Shown: positions 1 through 11,900 of the stretch, one piece after another
Layout: each line of letters opens with the position of its first letter
How positions within the stretch are numbered: position 1 is the first letter of the stretch
Assembly: GCA_038496675.1 (NCBI GenBank)
Contig: CM076651.1
Coordinates: 18,481,783-18,545,782 of the forward strand
DNA length: 64,000 bases
Source: Rachycentron canadum
Lineage: Eukaryota > Chordata > Actinopteri > Carangiformes > Rachycentridae
Reading direction: 5' to 3'
Position numbers and translations under genes: made by a program
Notes under the pieces: generated by a model
The model's input: only the letters and a program-made list of their open reading frames with translations
Told to the model about the DNA's origin: nothing
Databases searched by the model: none

Positions 1-1117
1 CTGCATTTGTTCATATATGCGTCTAAATAATTTTGTCAGATCTTAATCTAAATTAAAATTATGGACAAACATAATCTGTTCTAACTAGTAACATAAATCA
101 TTGTATTGTTCTTGTCCAATTTGAATGCATCATTCAAACATTCACAGTGTAGGCTGAGTCCTTCAGTTAATGGCATCAACAAAAGCAAACTGTAGTCAGG
201 AATTATCAAACCTGGAGACAAATCAATGAAAGCAGACTTGAGGTGTGGGTCAGAACGTCTGTCACTTGTGAAAAAAGCTTAAACAGAGTTCGCTATTAAG
301 GAGAAGCATCTAATGATGTGAACCATGCCTCATGAGAAAATGGCTCTCAGAAGACAGAATTTGCTTATTTGCATAAAGCTGGAAAGATGACGATGATGAT
401 GAGTCATCTCAAAAAGTTTACATACATATTTGAATTGTTTGAGGAAAACAAGCAGCACTAGATATGATGTAAAAGGAACAGCAAATCACCATGAAACCAT
501 TGTCACAGGGGTGAAGTATGACGGAGGGAGTATCGTGATTTGGGGCTTTGCTGCCTCTGGTACTGGAAAGCTCAACACCATTAAGGGAGTTTATTAAGAG
601 GTTTATAAAATGATGTCATTACCCTAAACATCAAAGTAAATGTCCAACAAAACAACTACAAACTAAGAAAATCCACCTTTTGGAGTGGTGCAGTCAGGGC
701 CTAGACTTTAATCAAGTAGAGATGCTGTGGAATGAGCTGAAGAGAGCAGCTCACACAAGACATCCTTAGATTATGTCTAAGATGAAGCAGCACTGTCGGT
801 CCAGGCTGAGCTCAATAAACACACGATATTTAAATTATTTGCATTGTTATCTTAAGCACACCGTCCTTGACTGTAGTTTTGACTAGGATGAAGATCAGAT
901 CATTTTATCACCAGTTAATGCAAAAAAAAGTGATTCCAAAGGCCCCACGTATGTTTTCTTGCCACTGTATATAAAAGCTATTTTGTTTTATTTGCTTTGC
1001 TACTACATGAAAGACACAAGGGTAACCCAGATTTCTATTTCAACTCTGTGTCCTCCCATCGAAGAATCAAAGAGGTGTAATCAGATTTTTATTGTTCTGT
1101 GTATGACTGATTCTCAC
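1..1117. other. celsr3 intron (partial), downstream of exon e21
   Basis: This is the 5' part, in transcript sense, of the intron after the GAIN exon ending at 1118. The donor on the minus strand reads AG|GTGAGAATC. The next coding exon is not in the window. Most of the stretch is a decayed Tc1-like transposon listed separately, and I see no other coding signal. Confidence 0.8.
100..975 (+). mobile_element. Degenerate Tc1/mariner-type transposon remnant
   Basis: On the plus strand, short reading-frame fragments recall Tc1-family transposase: LHKAGK (369-386) from the N-terminal DNA-binding half, VKYDGGSIVIWGF (around 512-550) from the catalytic core, and FNQVEMLWNELKRAAH (707-754), equivalent to the NPIENLW block that carries the last acidic residue of the DDE/D triad. 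The pieces lie in different frames, an in-frame stop follows at 767-769, and the middle catalytic block is not recognisable. The copy is therefore dead. The end near 945-975 (cttgccactgtatata) resembles a Tc1-type terminus. Exact ends and target duplication were not resolved. Confidence 0.75.
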
Positions 1118-1304
1118 CTCACTCCTCGTCGGTCTGTGTGGTACTTGGGAGGGAGGGCTGCACCCAGACTTCGATAGATCAACAAGATGACAATGGTGAT
1201 GGGCGGCTCCGGTAGTGAAACAGTGCGTCTGGCTGCAGTGTATTCTCCGGTCTGATTGACTGAGATACTAACAGGGGCTGAAGCAGTATTCTGAGGAGCT
1301 GAGG
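1118..1304 (-). CDS. celsr3: celsr3 exon e21: GAIN-domain segment
   Basis: Segment residues 1129-1190. The exon begins by completing a serine codon (T|CC) and runs through SAPQNTASAPVS, then ITIVILLIYRSLGAALPPKY and HTDRRGVR. The IxIVILLIYRxLG block is a conserved GAIN strand region in CELSR proteins, and the DRRG ending is closer to CELSR3 than to CELSR1/2. The acceptor is TTTCAG|CC and the donor AG|GTGAGA. The exon is 187 bp and ends on phase 2 inside an Arg codon. The Ser/Ala/Pro/Thr-rich start is the variable linker inserted in GAIN. Confidence 0.9.
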
Positions 1305-4300
1305 CTGAAATGAAAGAGTTGGTGTGAGTATATTTTCTTAGTTTCAGCCACTCTCAAACCTTTATTTCCATTACTGCATCTCTTACACTCTTTCTCTGTC
1401 CGCTCCTTCTCCTTCCAGTTGTGTTGTTGCTGTCGTTGTGGCACAAGGGCAGCAGGAGGAAGTATCACATGGGTGTAGGGATCCCACAAAGGCTGACCGC
1501 GAAACAGAGTGTTGTGGTAACGTGGGAAACGACGCCGCACATGGGTGTGGTTCTCAACGCGGTCCAGGTTCATGACTGAAGAACACACACAAAGATAAAA
1601 ACCATGGTTATAACATAAGCCCAGACATTTGTCAATCTGCAGTATACTAAAGATGAAGAAGGTATTTACCAAATAGTTAAGACTGATAAAGTAACACCAC
1701 CATAATGAGAGGATTATATCTCACACTTCACGCAGCATTGGAAGTATTTCTCGCCACATTTGCCTCCTGTTGCCCTGCCCCTTTTGCAAAAGCCTTGGCC
1801 AAGCAACATTTCTCATGTATTAAAACAGAAACTAACCCAAAATTGAGGAGGGGGGTTTGGCTCTATTGTTACTGTCTTTGTGTGTCTGCATTATTTTTGT
1901 TCCATTAGAAAGTGTGCTGTTGCTATTTCAACTAAGAGCTCAAAGTAAAAGAGAAAACAAATCGCTCAGCAGCATTTATTGACTCTCTGGAAAAGTATTT
2001 TGTATTTTGCCAGTGGGTGAACACCCTGTTGAACATGATTTTGGCCAGAGCCTTTGCCAGGTATTTATCTTAAAACACTGATTCATCTAAATACCTGCTG
2101 AAGATGCTAAAATCATTACTCAAATAAAGTGCAGACTCTGACAGTTGATCAGATAGTGCTACTAAGAACTATTTGCTTTCTGAAAATACACAATGAGCAA
2201 GTTGAAAGTGAATTTTACATACCAATACCACTATCTGACATAGTGAGAAATTGCGAAAAGTTTAGCTCCCTTTCACTGAAATAGTCCTTCCCATTTAATG
2301 TCATTAAGCATTGAAGCATATTTCTTGCCATGTCAGACCACACTGCACACAAACCACTGCCTTGAGGCCACAATAGACTGAAATGAACTCATTGTCCCCT
2401 TTGTTTAGGAATACTAATGTCTTAAAATGAATGTGAAAATGATTTATTGTGGCTAACCTGCAGTACTTTTGACACCAACTGTTCATGAAACTTAGATCAT
2501 CCATCAACAGGTCTGAAGATACACAAACAAGTTGTCTTTTCAAAGTCAGACTGGTTGTGTCAGGTTATTCTGTGTTGACGTGTGTGTAAGATCCATACAA
2601 AATCAACAAACACACACTGGAGCACAGAGACTGATTTGGCAAACAAATAAATATTGTGAACATGAAATACATAGTTAATGTGGAGTGTTTGATAATGAGT
2701 GAACACTTGACCCCGCAAACAGAAGTGGAACAGCACTGAATACAGAGAGAGAAGAGAAATTGCCTCAGTGTGTGTGTGTGTGCAACTGCTGGAATGTGAA
2801 GAAACTGTGTTTTTCATTAAAAATGACAATTTTGATAGACAAAAGAAACTAAAGAAATGACATTCTAATGAATAACAACAACAAAAAAATCTTAAAATTA
2901 GCTCATATATTGGACACTAACAGATTTGTTTGTGTCAGGTCCATCCATTTCACTTCCCATGTTATTCATCCCATTTGGCTGAGAGCATTAGCTCTGTGTC
3001 TGTGTGTGTAGGAGTGTGAAATTTAGCATTGGCTGCGTTTCTTATTCCTTTTGCTTTCACTGTTGCTGCTGAGTCTTTCCTCTCCGTCTAGGAATCTGCA
3101 TCAGCCTGTCAGTTTAAGGTTATTTCATAGCAATTTGGATGAATTTCAAAGGGAAAGCAAATATAGTTAAGTAAGACAAAGATACACAGAAAAGAAACAA
3201 AAGACGCCAGCTCATGTTGGACAATACAGGCAAGGCTGTTTTATATTTTCATCAGGTCTGGGATTAGCCGTGTTACCAAACTACACTGGAGGAGTGTGGT
3301 GAGGCAGCTGGTAACTTTGATGAGTTTCATGAGTTTCGGGTGTACGGTATTTTTTAGGAATTCAATCTGTGTTTGTAGCTAAGAGCATTAACTGAGGGTG
3401 AAATTCATTGTCTGGCTTTATCCCTGTCAGAGCTGCTGCTGTTGCTTTTTCAACGCCTCTCGTTGTTGTATGTGGTAGAGATTATTTAACAGTATTTTCA
3501 ACATTGCTAAAATGAAAGAAAAAAAGTGGAAAAAGAGCTAAATTGAATGCTGGAAACGAAATGACACAAGGTAAAAGGTAAAACTTCAGATGTGTCTGTC
3601 TGAGAGAATTATAAACTTTTTCATTAGCTGTACAAACCTCAGTGTTCAGTAATATCATACTCCAGTTCTTTCAGCATGTGTGTGTTTCGCCACGTGCATG
3701 TTTGTGTGTTTGGCATCTGGACATCAAATGATGTATGTTGGCCTGTGCTGCAGCGCTCCCAGGTTTTTGTGTGTGTGTTGGAAGCATCACCTTCTCTGTG
3801 TGTGTGTGTGTGGGAGTGTGAAATTCATCTCTCTCTGCGGCTGCCAGCACTCTGGCTTAACCGTAATTATTTGCATTAGCACTGTTCATCTGCTGCTTTA
3901 CATTGAGTCATTCTAGCTGATTTCACAGTAGTGATTTACAGTATTATGAGAAAACCGTCTGTGAAGATTACAAATTTATTACCGTCTTATTTTCTTTTAT
4001 TGGATCACTTTGTGATTAGCTTCTGTATCATATCTAAATGTCTGTGACTGTGTGTCATTCATTCTGAACTCACCTATGTTGGGAGCAACCAGCGCCACAG
4101 GGTTGAGGTAGGTGAGCTTCATGTTCTGGGCCAGAGTCTGGGAATATTGTTCCAGCAGCTCTGTTAGCTCGGCCGGACCGCCGCCTGGGATGTGGTTCTG
4201 ACTGTGAGCGAGAGCCCGCCAAAGCCCAGAGGTACTGGGACCCAACAACACACTGCAGCCTCGCAAAATGTTCTGGGAAGAGTAGAAAGAACAATAATTA

Positions 4301-5923
4301 TTAGATAAAAGTAGGGAGGAGGGGAGGAAAGAGCAGTGTTCTGTTTATCAGGAGCTGCTTCTGTTGAGCGACCATATGTGATAAGAGAAAAGAAAAGAGA
4401 ATAGAAAAAGTAACAAAGATTTCACAATTGTGTATCACAAAAAGGAAGAGATAGACACAAGCCATGAAGATAGAGGTTCTGTTTTTCAAAAACTGGAAAA
4501 TTTTACGAGAATATGACATGTTTTTCTTTCATAACAGCATAATGCTAACAAAAGAGAGACATTTAAACATAATACTATCCAGAGGGACGAGGAGTTATAT
4601 TTTTTCTTCAAAATTTTGAATACATATTTAAAGCTCTGATGGCTTCTATAAATGTTCCTCTATTACAGCAGTGGTTCACATCCCAGGACTGGATAAAGAC
4701 CTGACTGGTGTGCATGGTGGCTGGCTACTCAGTCAATGACTGATTTATGCCTGGAGACCTGGGGGACCTGGTGAGCCCTGGATGAAGAGCTGGTATGGAT
4801 GAATAGTTCTGTATAAATAATAATAATTATTATTATTATTACCATAATTTAAATCATATTTCCACATTGTTATAATTAGATTGATACCACAGCTCAACAT
4901 CTCTATCAACAGACTTTGTAGTTCTTCAGTGCATCCTTTAATTCTGTCTTTACTTTGTAACCTAAGAATTTAACCACAAATTCACCTTGAACCAAATACA
5001 TTTTAGTCTTTGAAAACCTATATGGCTTTATGCAGCAATTTATTAGGATGAATATCTATATAGTTGAAATTCTTAAAGGATAAATCATATTAAGGTGTTT
5101 TGCTAGAATTTATTCTCTGTCCTCGAAGTCCTGGGGTACAGACATTGGTTTGTTTTGAAATGGACACAAACCCAAAACGGTCACAAACCATGTGACCAAT
5201 TCAAAGGTGAGAGGAGGGGAAGACAAGAAGATTGGGGGGTGAAGGACAAGAGATGCAATTATGAGTGTTGAGACAGAGTCTGACTTAATTAAGTGTCAGG
5301 TCTATGCACCATGTCAACAAAATCAAACAATGTCAGGATATTAAAGAAGTGAGGGAAGGGAATAAGGAACTTGATACAGAGCCTGGGTTGGGGCTCACTA
5401 CAGAACAGCTGATAATGTTCTGCATCACTGTAAAATAGGCTGAGCACAGACAGTGACATTTAATAGAGGGAGTTGCAAAAGGAGAACGATTGGGCCTGAC
5501 TGTGGGTGAAGAGAAAAAAAAATCTAAAGTGGGCCTCGTTGTAAAGTGTTCAGTCTAGTTTCTCTGACGAGAACCACAATAACATACAACTTCCATGTAA
5601 CTTCTGACGCCTTATATTGCAAATATTACCACCATGTGGTAGACTGTTAATGCACAGTCAATTTCCATGCTTTTCATGGGGTATTTGTGATTCTGGATGG
5701 AAATGTAATATAGACAGTCTAGATTACACAGCCTTGCAAAATGTTCTGAACAAGGAGTAATATCAAGGATCGAGCAAGAGAGAGAAAGAGAGAGAGGGAG
5801 GAAAAAAGTGTTCAATATAATTTGTTGCAGTCAGACTGCACCAGACCCAATAAAGTACTGCAGTCTCATATAATGCTCTAGGGAGAGAAAATAGGCAAGA
5901 AAACCCTCAGACAAACAAGGAAA

Positions 5924-5975
<52 letters not shown>

Positions 5976-8900
5976 GTGCTGTATAGGAAGAATGTAGTGA
6001 ATTGTAGAGGGAGAGAAAGAGGGAATGAGAGACTGGGATTGTGGATAAATCAGTGACAAGGTGAAAAAACAGAGGAGAGAGGAAGAGAGTGAGAAGAAGT
6101 CATAGACAGAAGCTTATGCTCAGCTCAGAGTTGAAAGAGAGAGACAGGGAGGTGGAAAGATGGAAAATAAGAGTGAAGAAAGGCATGAGACAGAGCACCG
6201 GACAAAATGGATGATGCGATGGTATCACAACTTCAGGATTCCTATTATTTGATCTGCATATTTATGACATTTGAACTATTATTTAACCAGGTTTTTGAGT
6301 CGTGCTTAATAATTTCTGTCTATTTATGGTCGATGACCTCTGTAGTGACTAACATGACCAATAAAGATGTCTCATGTGTTAATTTTTAATTAGGAGACAC
6401 TGGCAGATGTTGGGAATATAATGAAATATCTTCGCCTGACAAAGATAAAGCAACACTGCTATGAATATACTTCTCTGAACAAACATGCATTCATTCTTGC
6501 TGTGTTGTTAATGTTTATGGTTTCCTCTAACCATGTGGTCTTGTTGAGGAAAACTAGGAACCCAAATGTATTACTGAGTTTAATAATATTTCCTCATGAT
6601 AAATGTTCATCTTTTAAACCTAAGTAGGCCACAGTAGCTTCAGAAAGTTTTCGTACACCTTGAATCACTGAACACTTTGTAATAATAGTAATAATTAGTA
6701 ATAGTGTGTATTGATTTCATTTTGTGGTTTGATTGCAGCAAATGTTGCAGCCCAAATAGGATAAGCACAATGACAAGTAAATGATTTAATTTCACATTGA
6801 CAGAATTACAATTTTTCCCATCAGTCTGAACTCAGTAACCCATGATGACAAAAGTCAAAATGAAATTCTTGCAAATGTAAAAATCCAAAACTGAAATCTC
6901 TCATTTATAAAAGAATTCAGACTCCTAATTCACAGCAAGAGCTCATATGGCCTGTGTTTATCTTTGATAAATAAAAGGGGTGAAAAAATAGACAAAAGGA
7001 AAAATGAAGGGTTTTGAAGAGGTAACAGATGACAAGATTACCAGAAAGAGAGGCAGGCAGAGGGTGCACAAAGGCTGAAAGAGACGCTGCATGGATGACA
7101 GGCTGGAACATAATTCTCGCCTGATCAGTTCAACAAACAGATTATATATGTCACTCAACAGCAACATGAAGTCCCATTAGATTTTTGAAATTTTCTCTAT
7201 TGAGCTCTCTTCACATCCTTCATTTATGCTGCAGAGATCCTACTATGAGAAACAAGTATTTTGCCAACTTGTTCGGAAACATTGTGCAGTGCACTGTGCC
7301 AGGTGTTTTCTTGGTGAGAGGGTATGATATCTGGGGTTCACATTTTTGCGGTGTATATGGTGAGACATGTGGCTGATCTGGAGGTACAGTAGTATCCTGA
7401 TGGATTTGATCACAGCTTAACACAAAAGGGTTTCAACTTCCTCCACTTATCTCTACATTCCTTATGTGAAAACTCTTTCCTCCCTGCCTTCCCTCATTTC
7501 GTCTGTAGCCACAGGGCTCTATTACCACCACTACGTTACTATAGTAACTGTGTTCTACATACCTGTTCGTCTTCCCTAACAGCTGCTGTTAAAGGTGAGG
7601 TGTCAAGTGTTATCAGATGTATGATATATCTTTTATTGTTGAGGAAAAAATGTCCTGTCTGCAGCTCCACTTCACTGCTGCCAGAGCAAACCAGAGCTGC
7701 TGCATTAACTCGAGATGATGAGATGTTGGCAGCACAATTGATTTAGAGCTCTGGTTTGAGCTTATAAGTCAGGTGAGTTGATGTTTTTGTTCAGGAGACT
7801 TTAAGATGACAATAAAAAACATTACAACACTACTGTGGTAACATATAGCTGCTTTCTGCTGCCGTGAACCATTTAAACAAATGCTAAGCTCTGATGGTCA
7901 TGTATCTTATTTACTCGCAGAATAAGAATTTAAGTGAAAATGTCAGGCAGCTAAAGGTTTTCATTTCACTTATTATAGGATGCAGCTGCTGTGTTGCTAT
8001 AGCAACTGATTATATGATCACATGAGGCAATGCACTGTGCTCCTGCTGTGATGCTTTGAGTTCTCTAACCAAATATCTGATGTAGATTGGTTATGAACTA
8101 GTTTTTATTTAATGAGTGAGACCCTCACAGGTACATTTAGTAATTCAGTTATCAGTAAAAGGCATCCTTACACTACTTACTTCATCATCATCAGTGTGCT
8201 GGCATTCTTTTTCTTCACAGTTTTACAGCTGCAGCAATGGTGTGTTGTCTGGGAATTCAGTGTGTGCAACAAGTGTGTATTGAAACACATAAATGTGTGT
8301 GTGTGTTTTTTTATTTATTTTTTTTATTTCATTGTTCATTTCAGAGCAAAACCTGCACTCTTCCGCCCTGTGCCTACAGTACAGAACATTCAATGTCATT
8401 CAACAATGTGTTAATGTATTATTGAGATTTAACATATAGTATAAAACTCTTTCTTTGATGATTGGTTTTATCTTCAAGTATGTTTTTGTGTGTTTACATG
8501 CACCTGTCAGAGGTTACTACCACAGCCACTCAGTTTCTATAGCAACTAGTACTTTGCTGTATAACAATGACATTATCAAAGACTGAATCTGGTTCAGCAC
8601 TGCAGGGTGTGGCTACTACCGCTATAGCCGTCATCAGGTGGCAGCTAAAAACCTACTATTACTAATACTGTTACTGATAATAAATATATAATAATAATAA
8701 TAATAAATATTACAATGCTGTGAACTGTGTTGTTTGAAAAACAATTTTAAAATACTAAAAATTTCTTTCTTTCTAACAGTATCATCAGCATGAGGGATAT
8801 CAATTTAATATCACTGTTTCCGTAGTAGCACGTAATTTCCCAATTAGTACATACAAGCCAGTTAATTGAAAAAGGTTTGAAAAGGTAAAAAAAAAGCTTT

Positions 8901-11900
8901 GGTCTCTTCACTGTGATATACGGACAGCTCATTTCCTGTCAGCCAAATGTGATAAGTATAAGCTAAATATTTCTAGCAAAATGATATGGAGATGGAGTCT
9001 ATTAGAGTGTTTATGTCAAAAGAGCAACATGCTAAAATGATCTTGTGTCAGCTTCTGCGTCCACAGCTGAAGCCGTTATATCAGGTAAAATGAGACTGTC
9101 AGTTAATATGTGCAGATGGCATACTGCAATGTTTCATGAGCTACGGTCCCTCCATCGCCATAGCAACATTACCTCCCCTTTCAGAGAAAAGACAGCTTCT
9201 TGTACTATCTATTCACTGGGCCCATACCCCAGAGTGGTACAGTATATCAATCATATCTACAGTTTTAAATGACAGTTTTTATGTCTCCTGGAAGATTCTG
9301 TGTAGATTTTTAGATGCAAGTAGCACTAATATAAAGGTGAAGTCTGTGTTTTGAACTCAAAATAACTTATCTTGGATTATTCTTTAACACAGGATATAAT
9401 AATTTGTAATAAGCATTCAAACTCGAAAACATATTTATTCTGATTGGAAGGCTCTGCTTAATCTATTCTTCTAAAAATGTTGATCAGCCAGTTGGTTTTA
9501 TTTGGCTTTTCTTGGCTGACAAGTCTGTTCAAATAGAGCTCAGTTTCATAGCATGTTATGAACAGATTTGAACACATGAATACCAACAGCACAAATTGAT
9601 CTTTCACTTTCACACTTCACTATCTTTCCAGCAACATTTCATAAAATATACATTTGCTGTATTTTTAACCAGTACCTTTCACCCATATTTGTGCCTTTAA
9701 TGTGATATGTAAACACCTTTAACAATGATAAGATCAACTGGCCAACCACTCAAAGTCATCAGAGATAAACATTTTTGCAGTGTGCTTTTCAAAATTAAAA
9801 TAAAAAAATCCATGAATCTCTATGTCCATTTACAATCAGAATACTTTTCCCAAAGGAGTGTCTTGGATTGAAACACCAAGGTGACTCATAACAGCAGACA
9901 TTTGTTCCACTATAAGAGAGTACAATGGCCTCAGCCATACACATGCCTCCACTCCTCACTGCTATCACCCTACTGAAATGTATATACAAATGATTTACTC
10001 TCTTGTTAAAAATTTGTGAATAGTGAAATAGTGAAGAGTGAGAAGGAAAATAGTGGGGGGTTTCTTTTACCTCATTGAAGTGTGCGTCCTGAGTAGCAGT
10101 AAGTCCAAAACCACTCTGTTGGGTCTCAAAGGTCAGGAGGCGGGAAAGAAGTCGTTCAGCAATCTGCAAGTCATTGCCATAGAGTCGGGCAGTTGCCTCA
10201 GTGACGTCACGGAGCTGGTGGGCAAGCTTCTTCTCCATGATGGTGTTCAGCTCTGTCTCATTGCGCTCAAGGGACTCAAGCTAAATGTATAGAGACCAAC
10301 AAAATGAAAAAGAGAATCAGTACAGCTGAGGCAGGACATGTCATGGAAAGGCATGAAGATATTGTTGGTGGTACTAGTCTACATACAGCAGCATTGAGCT
10401 CTACAAATGGAGGGGAGGTGCAGTTGTAAAGATCTGGCTCCAGCCATCCTCTCTCTACATCACAGTGTCTAATGGCTGCACCTGCAAGAAGAAAAAATTG
10501 TTTTAAAAATGACCAGTGTCTTTTCATGAGGACATTAAGTTCAAAACTGGCATTATGTTGTATGTGACTATATCCATGACTATATCCATGAGTGTTGCAT
10601 TCTGTGCGCCTTGTTAGTGTAAATGAATTTGTACAGACCGACAGAGCCTTTGGGGCAGGGCACTGCAGCAGGCAGGTTGAACTTGGTCCGAGGCCACCAG
10701 ATCCCCTGAGTGATGGTCTTTGGACAACCATCATAAATTACTGATGGGAGAGAGGGAGTATCATAATAATCATTTATAATTGTCCTTATCAAGTAGATAT
10801 AACAAAAAGTGACTAGTAGCATAGAAGTTTTTCTTTCAACTTATGGAGAAGAAAATTAAAATGAGTGAAAAGATAAAATGGCAGCAAAAATTAAAGGAAG
10901 TAATTACAAGCAGGAAACCAGAAAGTGACAAAGCTACACAGAAGAGAAAAACTTAAATAAAAGATGAATATAATCACACTTTGTTATTTCAGGCTTGGGT
11001 GGGAATTTGAGAAACATGACCATTTTGCAAGACAGAATACAAGTTGAAACTGGAGTAGTACATAACTAGAATACACAGTGATGAATAAATATGGTGGAAT
11101 CTCAGCAGTGTTTCATTGTTTTCATTCATTTAATTTACTCGGTGTGACTGCTGGTTTTAAATTCCTGTTGAAAATGAGACATCCTCACAAAACTAAAAGC
11201 AGATATCTTTTTGTCAATGAAACACACAGGAGCTGCAAGATGGTACTGATCAAAATAAAGTTGTTGGTAGAACAAGTAATCTTCAACAAATTATTTATTC
11301 CCCCAGTAAATAAGAAATATGTTGTAGCATGCAATTTTAGTTCCTCCTGCTAGGCAATTCCTGCCTTTTTGGAAAGGACCCAGTGTGGCAATGAGATGCT
11401 TAATTGCAAGTCCATTTTTAAAGTCCCATCTGTTGTGTCTGACACGTAACGGCGAGTACAAGGACAAATAGATGAATGAATGATGTAGACCCCAGTATTG
11501 GGTAAACCAGAGTCATTTTGCAAATCAAACTGTGAGATACAGAATTTTGATGCACAAATTTGTTAAAAAATTATGAAAACCCCAGATCACTGTCCTCCCT
11601 TCCAACCAAGTGTACACAACCAAGAATGAGAAACATTAGTCTGTTCTTCTCACCTTCACAGCCTGAATTTGTGACCTCCGCGAAGGGGTTGTCACATGTG
11701 TTGCACTGGCGGCCAATCACACCAGGCCTGCACTGACACTGGCCAGTTTCTGGGTCACATGATCGTGAGAAGGAGCCAACCGGATAGCAGTCGCATGGAA
11801 GGCAGGTGTCAGAGCCCCGAGGACGATAGTGAAACTCCTGAGCACACACAAAGACAGGGAAGGCAAAAGTGGGGACGCAGCTCAAACTCGGTCAGACAAA

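Larger units (their letters stand above)
4273..10070. other. celsr3 intron, 5.8 kb
   Basis: It separates the two parts of the GAIN subdomain. Contents include AAT/ATT inverted simple sequence (4816-4843), (AC)n at 5927-5969, a purine-rich tract at about 5995-6200, a Tc1-type terminal-repeat-like segment at about 6617-6935, X-box-like palindromes between 7535 and 9167, and (AAT)n at about 8684-8710. Reading frames here are short and lack family resemblance. Confidence 0.7.
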
